Notes: generated from the sequence alone by a model not told the origin. A stretch of DNA of 64,000 nt from DASUAS01 sp963841415 (GCA_963841415.1 CAWJCN010000003.1:124001-188000), one strand, 5' to 3'; shown: positions 25,063-35,359, numbered from the stretch's first letter. Translations and numbers: made by a program.

Positions 25063-26214
25063 GATCAGCTCGCACGCGACGCGAACGAGCCGCGCGACCG
25101 ACCGCGTCGAGCGTTGCGTCACGTCTTCCTCGAGCTCCGGGAAGAGATGCCCGTAGGTGTCGAGCGTGACCTGGATCGACGAGTGACCGAGCCGACGCAT
25201 GATCGTGAGATGGTGCGCGCCCTCGGCGATGAGCAGCGCGACGCACGTGTGTCGGAGGTCGTGGAACCGAGGCTGCACGTCGAGGCCGGCGCGTTGCACC
25301 GCGGGCTTGAAGTGCCGCCAGTAGAAGTGATGCTGGCGTAGCGGCGCACCCTGCTGTGACGTGAACACGAGTGCGTCTCGACCAGGACTCCCGCGGCTGG
25401 CGAGGTGCTCGGCGAGCTCGTCGGCGAGGAACGCCGGCAGCGGAACAGTCCGCCGCTGGTAGTTCTTCGTCGGTCCGAAGACCAGGCCCTGCCCGGGCAC
25501 GATCGAGAGCGACTCGGCGACCTCCACCCGGCGGCGCAGCATGTCGAGGCGTCCGACGCGGCAGGGCGGCGATCTCGCCGGCTCGAAGGCCCGTGTAGGC
25601 GGCGAAGCGCACGAGCGTCCCGTAGGGCTCGACGATCGCCGTCGGCGAGCGCTTCGACCTCGTCAGCGGTGAGGAACACCATCTCGCGTCGAGCGGCCCG
25701 ACCGATCTTGATGTTGGCGCACGGGTTGGCCTTGATCGCGCCCGCCTCCGCCGCGGAGCCGAGCACCATCGACAGGACGGCCTTCGCCTTCTTCACGGTG
25801 CCGTGCTCGAGCCCATCGCCACGCAGCGCGGAGACGAACTGGCGGACGCTCGAGCGCGTCGATCGCGCCGACCGGCTTGTCACCGAAGGTCGGCAGGACG
25901 TGGTTGCGGAGGTTCGCCTCGTACTCGATGCGGTCTTCGGCTTGAGATGCGCCGTGGTCTCGAACCACTGCTCCGCCCACACGCGCAGCGGCACGCCAGT
26001 GAGCCGAGGATCGTTCCAATCGCCGCGCAGCAAGTCGGTCTCGATGGTCGCCAGGAACGCAGACGCATCGGTCTTGGTCTTGAACAACCGGGAGTGCGCG
26101 CGCCCCGCGCCATCGCGATAGCGAGCGCGCCACCGGCCCGATTGCAGTTGGTCGATCGATCCGAATGCACGTCGGGTCATGGTCGGCCTCCTCTCGCTCG
26201 TAGGCCACTGTGGC

Positions 26215-26442
26215 TCACCGCGGGGACGGTCGGCCAGGGTCGTCTCCGACGCGCCCCGCGGCGATCAGCGCGTCGACGTCCGCGGGGTTGAAGCGCACGT
26301 AGTGGCCGACCTTGTGGAACACGATTCGTCGCTCGGCCACGAGGCGACGGACGAACCGCACACCGACGTTGAGGCGATCGGCGACCTCCTCGATCGTGAG
26401 GAGGTGCTCCGGCGCTCGGGATCGGATCTTCGCTTCATTCAC
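26215..26442 (-). CDS. xis: Excisionase-like helix-turn-helix protein
   Basis: 75 residues with a MerR-like winged helix ('LLTIEEVADRLNVGVRFVRRLV...HKVGHYVRFNPADVDALIAAG'), the HTH_17/excisionase pattern of integrative elements. The GTG at 26442 has a GGAGG about 8 nt upstream. It sits directly upstream of the integrase on the same strand, the normal xis-int order, and would direct excision and probably int expression. The gene is intact. Confidence 0.8.
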   Translation of the reverse strand: MNEAKIRSRAPEHLLTIEEVADRLNVGVRFVRRLVAERRIVFHKVGHYVRFNPADVDALIAAGRVGDDPGRPSPR

Positions 26443-26797
26443 TGAGGCGCCTCCTTGGTGCGCGTGGTTGTACCTCTGGTCATCCCAAGGGTCGGACCAC
26501 CCCGGTCTGCGGCGCGGACCGCCGAGTCGGGATGCGGCGTGGCGGTCGTGCACCCGGGGTGTCGCGACCCCTGGTACAGGCGAGGAAGCCCGCGCTGTCC
26601 GCGCGACACCAGCACCTCCTGCGCACCCGCACGCGCACCCGATCGACCGGCAGCACGCGAGCACCGCGACCAGCGAACCCCGGTCCCCGTCCCTCGAGCC
26701 CGACCCCTCGACCCAGCCGCCAGATCCAGCGAAAAGGACAGACAGTTGCATCAGTCGATGCGGGAGTCACCGCCAGCGCTGCCGGGAGTGATCGCCG
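26443..26797. other. Non-coding stretch between excisionase and relaxase
   Basis: No supported gene. It carries the divergent promoters for xis-int and the relaxase. An origin of transfer is often found next to a relaxase gene, so this is the best place for one, but I see no diagnostic repeat. Confidence 0.3.
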
Positions 26798-29672
26798 GTG
26801 TTGAGCATCGGTGTGATGAAGGCGCGCGGGCTGGGAGTACTACGCCCGCGAGGTCGCGGACGGGTTGGAGGACTACTACGCGGGTGCGGGTGAAGCGCCG
26901 GGGGTGTGGACCGGTGCCGGCGCGACCGCGGCCGGTATTTCCGGCACGGTCGACCAGCGGAGGCGTTGGCGCTCGCGTTCGGCGAGGCGCGTCATCCCGG
27001 TGATCAGGCGAGCCGTCTGGGTCGCTCGAGTGGCGTCAGGATGGGGTGATCGGGTTCGACGCGACGTTCTCGGCACCGAAGTCGGTGTCGTTGCTGTTCG
27101 CGCTCGGCGACGCGGAGGTGCGCGCGCAGGTCCGGGCCGCGCACGTCGCGGCGGTCGAGGAGGCGGGGTTGGCGTATCTCGAGGACCACGCGGCGTTCAC
27201 GCGGCGGGGCCGCAACGGCGTGATGGTCATGGACACCGACGGGCTGGTGATCGCCCGGTTCGAGCATCGCACCAGCCGCGCACTGGACCCGCAGCTGCAC
27301 TCGCATTGTCTTGATCCTCAACAAGGTCTGTGACACGTCGGATGGGTCGTGGCGGGCGTTGCATGGCCGGCCGCTGTTCGAGGAAGCCAAGACCGCCGGG
27401 ATGCTCTACCAGGCGGCGCTGCGGGCCGAGCTCACGCGTCGTCTGGGGGTGGTGTGGGGGCCGGTGAGTGAGCATGGCCAGGCCGAACTGGCCGGCATCC
27501 CCCAGGAGCTGCTGGCACGGTTCAGCACCCGCACCGCCGGAAGTCGAAGCCGCGGCAGAGGCGAAGATCACCGAACTCGAACGGGCGCTCGGCCGCGCGT
27601 TGGAAGCCGGACGAACGGGGCCGGATCTATCGCCTCGCGGTGCTCGCCACCCGGCGACCCAAGGCGCACGACCCTGTCGCAGAGGTGAGCTTGTACGAAC
27701 GGTGGGCAGGCGGAGGCCATCGATGCGGGCTGGGAGCCGGACGCGGTCGTCGAGGCGGCGATCGGTCCCCGACGTCTGCGGCGCGCGGCTCACACCGGCC
27801 GACGTGGTCGACACGGTCGTGCACGAGCTTGTGGTGGAGCGGGCGACGTTCACCCGCCGTGACGTCGTCCAAGCCGTCACCCGCCACGTCGATCCTGCCG
27901 CCAGCGCAGAAGCGGGCGCGGTGCGAGCCCACGTCGAGCAGACTCGCCGACGCAGTACTCGCCGACCCGAGGGTCGTGTCCCTCCGACCACCCGAGCGGG
28001 TCGAACCACCGACGTGCTGGACGCGTCGTGATGGTGGCAGCGTCTGGGACCCGCCCCAGGCCGCCCGGTATACGACCCGCGAGATGCTCGCCATCGAGGG
28101 CCGGATCCTGCATGCGGCGCAGATCGGCCGCGCCGCCGGAGTGGGCAGTCGTCACTCCCGAGATGCTCGACCGCGCCGCTCGCGGCCGAGCGCACCGCCG
28201 CTCGGTGCCGACCAGCTCGACGCAGTCCGAGCCGATCACGAGCCAGGGGACGACGGATAGAGGTCGTGGTCGGTCCCGCCGGCACCGGCAAGACCACCAT
28301 GCTGCGAGTGGCTGCCCGCGCCTGGACCGATGCTGGCTACCAGGTGATCGGTCTGAGCCACACCGCGGTCGCCGCCGACGTGTTACGCAGCGAAGCCGAC
28401 ATGCCCGCGGAAACGGTCGCCAAGTTCTTCCGACTGGCACGACCACGCAACCACCCGCGGATGGGTGCTCACGCCGCGTCACGTGGTCGTCGTCGACGAG
28501 GCCGGCATGCTCGCCACCCGAGACCTCGACCGCCTCGTCGACCTCGTCTGGCCGTCAGGGCGCGAAGCTCGTGCTCGTCGGCGACCACCACCAACTCGGC
28601 GCGATCCGCGCGCCGGGTGGCATGTTCGCCGCGCTCGCCGAGCACCTGGGTGCGATCGAGCTGCACGAAACGCATCGGTTCGCCCACCCCTGGGAAGCCC
28701 ACGCCCTCGCCCAGCTCCGCCGCGGCGATCCAGCAGGCCTCGAAGCCCTCGTGCGACGAGCGGTCGGGTTCACGGAGGCTCTCAACCTCGAGTACAGCGT
28801 GACTGTCTCGCCGGCTGGTGGGCTGCCCACCAGAGCCGGACGCGACGCGATCATGCTCGCCCACGATCACGCCGCTGCGCACGAGCTCGCCGGCCAAGCA
28901 CGCGCCGCTACGCGTCGTCGCTGGCGAAGTGCAACCGTGACGGATCCGCGTGGGCAGAGTGACGTCGGTACCCAGACGATCAGCGTCGGTGACCACGTCG
29001 AGACCCGCCGCAACGACCGCCGCCTCACCTACGGACCCGACGCAGTGGGTCCACAACCACGACCGCTGGCACGTCGTCGCCGTCGACCAGACGCGCGGGA
29101 CCCTCGAGGTCGAGCACCTCCGCCACCGTGCCCGCATCACCCTGCCGGCCGACTACGTCGCCCGGCACGTCCGCCTCGCGTACGCGACCACGATCGCCGG
29201 CTGCGCAAGGCCTCACTGTCGACGAGACCCACGTCGTCGTCACCCCGGGCATGTATCGCAGCGAGCTGTACACCGCGCTCAGCCGCGGTCGCGAAGCGAA
29301 CCACGCCTACGCGGTCTGCGACATCGGACACCGAACTCGCGCACGGTCAGGCCGGAAGGCCAGCCACCCCGCTCGAGGTCCTCGCACGGGTGGCCCAGCG
29401 AGAACGGCCCGACTGGGCCGCGCATGACGTCCTGCGGTGCTCGATGACACCACGCCAAGCACCCCGACGTGATCCGAGCCCGGATGCTCGAAGTCATGCG
29501 AACCATGCAACGAACACCCGAAGGACCCGACCACGATGCGCTCGACGCCTACCGAGACCAGCTCGCGGCGGCCGGCCGCGCCATGGAACAGGCACCGACA
29601 CCGGCTACCAGGACGCCAGCACCGGTGCTCATGCAATCACCGCGCGTGCCGGAGCCGACGATCGAACTCTGA
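26798..29672 (+). pseudogene. MobF/TrwC-type relaxase-helicase (TraA-like), multiply frameshifted
   Basis: The start 'VLSIG' at 26798 and 'GLEDYYAGAGEAPGVW' are typical of TrwC relaxases, followed by 'FDATFSAPKSVSLL' and the histidine triad region 'DPQLHSHCL'. The C-terminal half is a RecD/TraI-like helicase with Walker A 'GPAGTGKTT', Walker B 'VVVDEAGM', 'LVGDHHQLGAI' and 'TALSRGREANHAY'. All parts occur in order over 2.9 kb but jump between frames many times. It would have nicked and transferred the element as one strand. The reading frames cannot yield this protein as written. Confidence 0.75.
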
Positions 29673-29751
29673 CAGCAGGCGTCGCGGGGTCGGGTGCTCA
29701 CCAGAGACGGCTTCGCGGGGACGCAGAGCCTCGCTGGCAGTTCGGGCCCGG

Positions 29752-30736
29752 TCAGTCGTTACACCACTCGACGGTCACGAACGGTTGCGGCCGCGAGGGG
29801 TCATCGACAGCGATCAGGGTCGTGTTGTACCCGTACTGCGCCCGTGTCAGGGTCACGCCGTTCACAGTCGCTGTCACACGTCGGGCGACCTGATCGTCGG
29901 TCAGGTCGCCGCTCGTGTTCTGCTCTTGGAGTGCCGAGAGGACGGCGTTGACCTTGCCGGGCTTCACCGTAAGGACTGCTTCTGCGTCGCCGGTCGTGCA
30001 GTGTCCGAAGGACGTTGATGGCGCAGCAGCGGTGCTGTTCCGTACGACGAACGGGAACTCCGCCGACGTGAGCCGATCCGTGAAGGGTTCGCCGACCTTC
30101 GGTGTCTCGCGACGGGCACGGGCCTGCTGACTTGCTGACAGTTTCGCTGTCGGACCGGTCGTCTTGGTGACGAGGGGGTCGGTGGAACCGGTGGCGTCGT
30201 TGATGTACTCGAGCGCCACCGTCGACGTGGCGTGCTCGCACGCGTCTGCACACCGTGACCACGATGGTCAAGCGAGCGTCGGGAGAGTTCCACGAACCGT
30301 TGCAGACGAAGCCAATGGCGGTTCTCGGTCCTCCGCTTGCCGTGATCGACGGCACCGATCGCTTCGCGCACTCGGCGGGCTGGCCATGGAATCCGAGATG
30401 CGCCGCTTGCGCGGCGTACCGATTCAACGCCGAGCGCGGATTCCCATCGAGCCACAGAGTCGCCGACCATCCCACCGGAGGCTCCGACGCCGAACGGATC
30501 GTCGGAACCACTCCTCCGAGCAACCGGGTCTCGACCGCGACGCGGAAACCGTTTGCCAACTGCCGAGACTCCGAACGGGGCGCAGCCTGAGCAGGACGAA
30601 CCACTACGACGACCGCTGAGATGAGCAGCAACCCAACGACTGGTCTGCAAACGCCTGCAACGACCACGTGAGTCCACCCCCGCACTGCGAGCGCCGAGCG
30701 CCAGTTCTGGCGCAGCCGACGGCGTTGGTCAGTCAC
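29752..30736 (-). CDS. Exported paralogue A of unknown function (one frameshift)
   Basis: The N-terminal frame from 30736 has a membrane/signal segment ('VVGLLLISAVVVVVRPAQAAP') and then 'LANGFRVAVETRLLGGVVP' and 'ALNRYAAQAAHLGFHGQ'. Near 30230 the frame shifts, and the C-terminal half ('ALEYINDATGSTDPL...TVEWCND') continues to 29752. If the shift is an error the product has about 327 residues. The N-terminal half is clearly related to the upstream gene at 30729-31604, with which it overlaps by 8 bp. I do not recognise the family. Confidence 0.55.
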
Positions 30737-31604
30737 CGCACGTATCGCTCAGTAGAACGGGCTTCGGAAGATCGTCTCGTCGAACCAATGTCCAGGTCGT
30801 GGTGCCGTTGGTCGCTTGAGTGACCTTGCTTCCCTTGACGATGGTCGGCTGCGGCGGGGAGGACGAGATCACTCGGTCGAGGCCGGGTCCGGATACGACG
30901 CCGACGAGGTCGGATTGACAGTTCGCAAACGTCGTGGCGGGGGCGACGAGCAGGCTTCCGCGTAGGTCGAAGCCTTGGAGGGCGGCACCCTTGCCTGGGT
31001 GTCGGAGCATCTCTCGGTATTGCCGACTCGTCAGGCGCTCGGTCGGAGTCACCGATGGCGGAGGGCCACCCGAAGCGAACCCGGTTGGTGGGGAGATGGG
31101 TTCTAGCCCCTCGTGGGGCACGTTCGGAGTAACCAAATAGTCGAGTTGCGCCTCGGATACCGGCCACGTCGCGATGTCGGCTTGTCCGCATGATCGACAC
31201 ACATGGACGTCGATGCCGAGGATGGCTTCACCGCGGACGTAGAAGCCTTTGCAGAACACCTCGCCGTCCTGGGGCGACCAACAACCGGGCGGCGGGTTGC
31301 TGACCTGGCGGAAGCCGTTCCCGGCTGCTTGAGCCGCGTAGGCGTCCAGCGCGCTCAGTGCGTCGGACCGCACCACGAGAACGGCCTTCCAGCCAGTTGT
31401 GCCCGTCCCGTAGCCGTCGAGCTTCGGGAATACGGCGCCTACGAGCTGCGTACCCGCAGCGACCCGAAAGCCATTTTCGATCCGAGTGCCGGGCGGCTGA
31501 AGTAACGCACTCTCGTCCGATGCGTCTGCCACCGTCGCGGTCGCGAGGGTCGGTGTAAGCGCACAGACGACCAGCGCAACGAGGACGAGCGTTCGCCTCA
31601 TCAT
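30729..31604 (-). CDS. Exported paralogue B of unknown function
   Basis: 291 residues with a signal peptide (1-28, ending 'TATVADASD'). The module 'ENGFRVAAGTQLVGAVFP' plus 'ALDAYAAQAAGNGFRQ' matches the next gene. Cysteines in 'PPGCW...VFCKGF' and 'CRSCG' suggest disulfides. The C-terminus ends 'TCGD' as its paralogue ends 'WCND'. Tandem, overlapping and co-oriented, the two are probably co-transcribed. Function and family unknown; they are cargo of the integrated element. Confidence 0.65.
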   Translation of the reverse strand: MMRRTLVLVALVVCALTPTLATATVADASDESALLQPPGTRIENGFRVAAGTQLVGAVFPKLDGYGTGTTGWKAVLVVRSDALSALDAYAAQAAGNGFRQVSNPPPGCWSPQDGEVFCKGFYVRGEAILGIDVHVCRSCGQADIATWPVSEAQLDYLVTPNVPHEGLEPISPPTGFASGGPPPSVTPTERLTSRQYREMLRHPGKGAALQGFDLRGSLLVAPATTFANCQSDLVGVVSGPGLDRVISSSPPQPTIVKGSKVTQATNGTTTWTLVRRDDLPKPVLLSDTCGD

Positions 31605-33076
31605 GGCAGAGTAACGGTGTCCGCTGGCTGCTTGCTCGCGCGACCCATGGCCCGCCAGACTGCCGATTCAGTGCATCATGCGTGGATGACCATCGGCGCG
31701 GAGCCGGGTACAGGCGCGGTGACGTACACGCGCCCGACGTGCGGCCAACAGGGCAAGCTCACCAGCGCCGGGCGCACTTGAAGGCGGACCTGTCGCACTG
31801 GCTGGCCGGCGGAGGCAGTCTGGAAGGGTGGATGACGAGGTGCGCCAATCGCTCCCCGGGTCGGCTCGTCGCGTGTTGGAACAGACCGAGCACTTTGCCG
31901 AATCACTCATCGGTCAAACCGAACACGATGCCATCAGAGACGCCGAAGCACGCGGGATTAGTGGCTCTACGCGTCTGAGTAGGGAGCGCGGGTTCTGATG
32001 CCGCGGCGGGCGTGGTCGTGTGGGCCAGGTGATGCCACCGGTGTGGAGCAGGACGCGGAGCCGGTAGTGCTCGAAGGTGCGGAACCCGTGCCCGCAGCGC
32101 TTGACCTTCTTCACGCAGAGGTTCAAGCCTTCGGTCGGGTCCGTTGCTGGCGCCGGTCTTGTGGTGGGCGAGGATCTCGTTGCGCCACGCGGCGAGCGTT
32201 CGTCCGAGCGAGTTGATCTCGGCGACGTCGTCGTTCGTGCAGCCGCTGATCGCCTTGTCCAATAGCACGCGCGGCGTCGGCGGGATCGTCGGTGAGATAC
32301 ACGTCACGCACGCTCTCTTTGGCGAGCCACGCGCCGAGGACTTCGTCGTGGGGATCCCGACGCGCAGTCCGAGGAGCAGCCGATCGTGGCCGCGTTCGTC
32401 GAGGCGTTCGGCGCCGGTGAGCAACAACTTGCGGATCCGATACAGCGGATCGGGCTTGCGGCCACGATGGCCGAGGGTCTCGTTCTGCACCCGACGACGC
32501 ACCTTGTCGAGGCAACGGTTCCCGACGCGCACCACATGGAACGGATCCGCGACCGGGTCGCGTGATCGAGATGCGGCGAGAGTCCGGCCCGGAAGCTCTC
32601 GGCGAGGTCGGTGGCCACCACGTTGATGCCGGCCAGCCATGCGGGGTCGGCGTTGGCGGTCCATCGCCGCAGATCAGCGGCGCTGTTGCCCTTGACCATG
32701 TCGATCACGATGCGTTCCTCGAGATCGACGAGACCGGTCGCGTAGAGGGTCGGGTGCCACCGGTTGGCGTGCAGGAACGAGGTCTCGTCGACACCGAGGT
32801 GACGTACCCGACCGACACGCTCGGGATCGTCGACGAGTGGGGTGCCGTGCTCGATCACCGCGTTCATCACCGTCCACCAACACACCCCGAACTCGTCCGC
32901 GACGACCGAGACCGGCCGGGCGTGTTCACCGACTTGGCGGCACGCCTCGATCCCCGCCCGTCGAGTGATCACCGCCTGCGCGTCGACATGCTCGGAACGT
33001 TCTGTCCACGTCTTCGCGTCACACAACGCTTCGCGGCAACGCCACTGGGCCTCCCCCTGTTGACCGGTCACGTTGG

Positions 33077-33973
33077 TTACGCGGCCTGGTCGGCCTGGGT
33101 GTGACGGTATCGCTGTTCCCATTCGACGGGTGGCAGGTAGCCGAGGCTCGAGTGCAGTCGGTGATCGTTGTATCGGTTGATCCACGCGAAGATCGCTCGA
33201 CGTGCCTGGGCGTGGGTGGCGAACCGGTAGCGGTGCACGACTTCGCGTTTGAGTGATGACCAGAACGATTCGGCGACGGCGTTGTCCCAGCACACGCCGG
33301 TGCGGCCGACGGATTGCAGCATGTCGAGATCGGCGAGGAGCTGCTGGTAGTCGCCCGACATGTATTGGCTGCCACGGTCGCCGTGGAAGATGATCCCGGC
33401 GGTCTGACCACCACGAGTCGCGGCTGCCATCTCGAGCGCGTCGGCAACGAGACTGGTGCGCATGTGTTCGGCCATCGAGTAGCCAACGAGGCGACGCGAA
33501 CCGAGATCGAGGACCGACGCGACGTACAACCAGCCTTCGCCGGTCGGGACGTAGGTGATGTCCCCACACCACGCCAGATCCGGTTCGCTGGGAGCGAACC
33601 ACCGACCGATCAGGTCCGGGACCGGCGGGTGTTCCTCAGCCGGGATCGTGGTGCGTACCTTCGCCGGCTTGTGCACCCCGACGATGCCATGCAGACGCAT
33701 CAGGCGCCGGACCCGCTTGTGATTCACCGGCCGTCCCCGACGAGCGAGTTCCTCGGTCACGCGTGGCTCGCCATAGGTCGAGTCCGACTCGGCGTGGATC
33801 GCGCGTATCACCTCGACCAACTCGACGTCCGCGAGCTCACGCACGGTCGGACCCGAAGCTTGTCGTGCTCGCCAATCGTGGAACGCCTGACGAGACACGT
33901 CCGCGACCGTGCACGCCATCGTGATCGGGAACCCCTCGGCCTCCCGGGACGCGACCCACCGATAGCGGGTCAC
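33077..33973 (-). CDS. IS3 transposase OrfB (DDE integrase core)
   Basis: 298 residues: a helix-turn-helix-like region and HTH_21 segment ('TYGEPRVTEELARRG'), then the rve core with Asp in 'WCGDITYVP', Asp in 'FHGDRGSQY' and Glu in 'DNAVAESFWSSLK', the DDE triad. The tail is 'RYNDHRLHSSLGYLPP'. The GTG start overlaps the orfA stop by 4 bp, so it is expressed by coupling or frameshifting from orfA. The protein appears complete. Confidence 0.92.
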   Translation of the reverse strand: MTRYRWVASREAEGFPITMACTVADVSRQAFHDWRARQASGPTVRELADVELVEVIRAIHAESDSTYGEPRVTEELARRGRPVNHKRVRRLMRLHGIVGVHKPAKVRTTIPAEEHPPVPDLIGRWFAPSEPDLAWCGDITYVPTGEGWLYVASVLDLGSRRLVGYSMAEHMRTSLVADALEMAAATRGGQTAGIIFHGDRGSQYMSGDYQQLLADLDMLQSVGRTGVCWDNAVAESFWSSLKREVVHRYRFATHAQARRAIFAWINRYNDHRLHSSLGYLPPVEWEQRYRHTQADQAA

Positions 33974-34284
33974 TGTCCCGACTCCTTCACCCAGAAGGCC
34001 GTCGCTCGTTTGAGCAGATCTCGTTCCATCCGCAGCTGCGCGTTCTCCCGACGCAGCTTCACCAGCTCCTCGCGTTCGCTGGTCGAGACCCCAGCTCGTT
34101 CACCCCGATCGATGCGGGCCTGACGCACCCAGTTCCCCAACGTGCCCTCACCGACACCGAGACTCCCAGCGACGTCGACGACCGTGCGGTCCTCGTCGAT
34201 CACCAACGCCACAGCATCACGCTTGAACTCGTCGGTGAACTTGCGCCGGGACCGCCGAGACGACTCCTGCTCCATCACTGACAT
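33970..34284 (-). CDS. IS3 transposase OrfA (helix-turn-helix subunit)
   Basis: 104 residues with the HTH_Tnp_1 pattern ('RRKFTDEFKRDAVALV...VAGSLGVGEGTLGNWVRQ') followed by a leucine-zipper-like coiled coil ('ELVKLRRENAQLRMERDLLKR'), standard for IS3 OrfA. It binds the IS ends and multimerises with OrfAB. Confidence 0.92.
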   Translation of the reverse strand: MSVMEQESSRRSRRKFTDEFKRDAVALVIDEDRTVVDVAGSLGVGEGTLGNWVRQARIDRGERAGVSTSEREELVKLRRENAQLRMERDLLKRATAFWVKESGQ

Positions 34285-34845
34285 GGCTACCTCCTAATCG
34301 AGGTGACCGGTCAGCGGGGGGACCCTCACACCTCCGCTTGCGCCACACCAACCGCGCCGGACGCCCGAAGCACGCCAGATCACGAATCTCCACCGGTCGA
34401 CGTTCATGCGCCTCCGCACGCGTGCCGCACTGCGCGCAACCAGCGAACTCGGCGACCGTCTCGACCGCGATCACGAGCTCGTCGTTGTTCTCCGTCACCG
34501 CCAGCACACGGAACCCGTCGAGTCCCAGCAACGCTTCCGCCAGCCCGATACCGTCGCTCACGCAGGGGTCTCCTCGTCGTCGCAGCCTTCAGCAGCCGCA
34601 ACGATGACGGGACCCCTGCCCCAAGTGGTGGACCTCGCCTACCTACCGCTCCCTACTCCAACGCGAAGAGCCGGATTAGTGGTCCGGATCGCCCGGCGTG
34701 ACGGCGAGGACTTCGCTCTGCGAGCGGACATGCAGTTCTCCCGGGTGAACCTGATCATCGACAAAGGCACGGTGACGGAGGTGTTCGCCAGTTAGTGGCA
34801 CGCGCGCCGGAACTTCGACCGGTGTTCTGATCAATGCGGCTCGGT

Positions 34846-35130
34846 TTAGCGCGTTGTTGCTGCGCGTCCGTAGCGTTGGCGTGCGGCTTCCCCTGAAGTG
34901 CCGACCATCGCACCGATCGCGGACCAGGAGTGTCCCTCGGCGCGTGCGTTCGACACGGCATTCGAAAGGTCTCGTTCCGCCTCCGCTCGAGCCTGGAATG
35001 CTTCGCGAACGGTGCGTAGCGTGGCGGCGTCGTGGACGTCGGCGGCGTCAGGCTCGTGGGCTTCGAAGCGTGCGGCGAGCTCGTCGGCTTGTTCGAGGAT
35101 CTCAGCGACGGTGCGAGGCATCAGCATCAC
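34846..35130 (-). CDS. Small HTH protein, putative antitoxin partner
   Basis: 94 residues: an amphipathic N-terminal half ('ILEQADELAARFEAHEPDAAD') and a C-terminal helix-turn-helix-like part ('GHSWSAIGAMVGTSGEAARQRYG'). Its start overlaps the end of the upstream toxin-like gene by 4 bp. The DNA-binding domain and the palindrome upstream of the pair suggest it represses the operon and acts as antitoxin. This is inference; the family is not named. Confidence 0.55.
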   Translation of the reverse strand: MMLMPRTVAEILEQADELAARFEAHEPDAADVHDAATLRTVREAFQARAEAERDLSNAVSNARAEGHSWSAIGAMVGTSGEAARQRYGRAATTR

Positions 35131-35354
35131 CTTTGGTACTTGGGTCGAGCTGGCATGGCGTGGACGATGACGGGTCCGTCAGCCGACGTTACGACTCCTA
35201 CCTCGAGGAGGTTGCCGGCATGGTCGGGCCCGACGAGCATCACGAGGCCTTCGTCGAGGTCCTCGACCCGAACTGGGTTGCTGAACGTGTGGATGATGGC
35301 TTCATCACTCACGTCGTGCCTTCGCGCGCTGGGAGCGATGATCGGCTCATCCAC
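35127..35354 (-). CDS. Small toxin-like protein at the element's right end
   Basis: 75 residues starting at the GTG at 35354. The pattern 'ARRHDVSDEAIIHTFSNPVR' then 'LVMLVGPDHAGNLLEVGVV' and 'VIVHAMPARPKY' resembles small actinobacterial toxin-like proteins distantly related to BrnT/RelE folds (ending 'IHAMP.R.KY'). It is first in a two-gene operon with an HTH protein and is preceded by a perfect 13-bp inverted repeat. A role in stabilising the integrated element is likely. Toxicity is not shown by the sequence. Confidence 0.5.
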   Translation of the reverse strand: MDEPIIAPSARRHDVSDEAIIHTFSNPVRVEDLDEGLVMLVGPDHAGNLLEVGVVTSADGPVIVHAMPARPKYQR

Positions 35355-35359
35355 TGATC

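Larger units (their letters stand above)
24868..26180 (-). pseudogene. int: Tyrosine integrase of the tRNA-Ser(GGA) element, frameshifted
   Basis: The ATG at 26180 opens an arm-binding domain ('GSIDQLQSGRWRARYRDGAGR'), then a core-binding domain and the catalytic domain with 'TGLRAGEI' (Arg I), 'HDLRHT' (H-x-x-R) and 'LGHSS...TLDTYGHLF' (His and nucleophile Tyr). The protein is split over different frames by at least four single-base shifts (near 25938, 25852, 25640 and 25556). All catalytic motifs are still present, so either the gene decayed recently or the sequence contains errors. As read, the last frame runs through attL into the tRNA to 24868; the true end probably lies near 25100. Confidence 0.75.
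33046..34328. mobile_element. IS3-family insertion sequence (1283 bp)
   Basis: Terminal 26-bp inverted repeats (33046-33071 and 34303-34328) begin TG and end CA, share TGACCGGTCAC exactly and match at most other positions. They are flanked by a 3-bp target duplication CAC (33043-33045 and 34329-34331). Two overlapping minus-strand genes, orfA and orfB, are intact. It lies inside the ISL3 transposase gene, so it came later. Confidence 0.92.
31980..34561 (-). pseudogene. ISL3 transposase, split by IS3 and frameshifted
   Basis: The N-terminus from the GTG at 34561 has the ISL3 zinc-finger region ('CAQCGTRAEAHERRPVEIRDL') up to 'LVWRKRR'. There IS3 enters. Removing IS3 and one copy of the CAC duplication restores 'RKRRWRCREALC', so the split is precise. 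The catalytic part continues at about 33042 ('HLGVDETSFLHANRWHP', 'GNSAADLRRW', 'DLAESF'). At least three further frame shifts occur toward the C-terminus. No functional protein remains. Confidence 0.8.
31963..34672. mobile_element. ISL3-family insertion sequence, interrupted by an IS3 element
   Basis: The ends are 26-bp imperfect inverted repeats (31963-31988 and 34647-34672, 23 of 26 matching, outermost bases GGCTCT). They are flanked by a perfect 8-bp target duplication, GGATTAGT, at 31955-31962 and 34673-34680, the usual size for ISL3. Without the IS3 copy and its 3-bp duplication the element is 1424 bp. It carries one transposase gene on the minus strand. Confidence 0.9.
31828..34795 (+). 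pseudogene. Small inhibitor-like (I78-type) gene split by ISL3
   Basis: Left half from the GTG at 31828: 'VDDEVRQSLPGSARRVLEQT', then 'LIGQTEHDAIRDAEARGIS' up to the 8-bp target repeat. Right half after the element (34681-34795): 'VRIARRDGEDFALRADMQF' and 'SRVNLIIDKGTVTEVFAS' with a stop. Together about 82 residues with the 'IGQ...VR..RRDGE....SRVN..ID.G.VT' pattern of peptidase inhibitor I78-like proteins. One extra frame shift is needed to join the halves. Family assignment is tentative; the split itself is clear. Confidence 0.45.
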
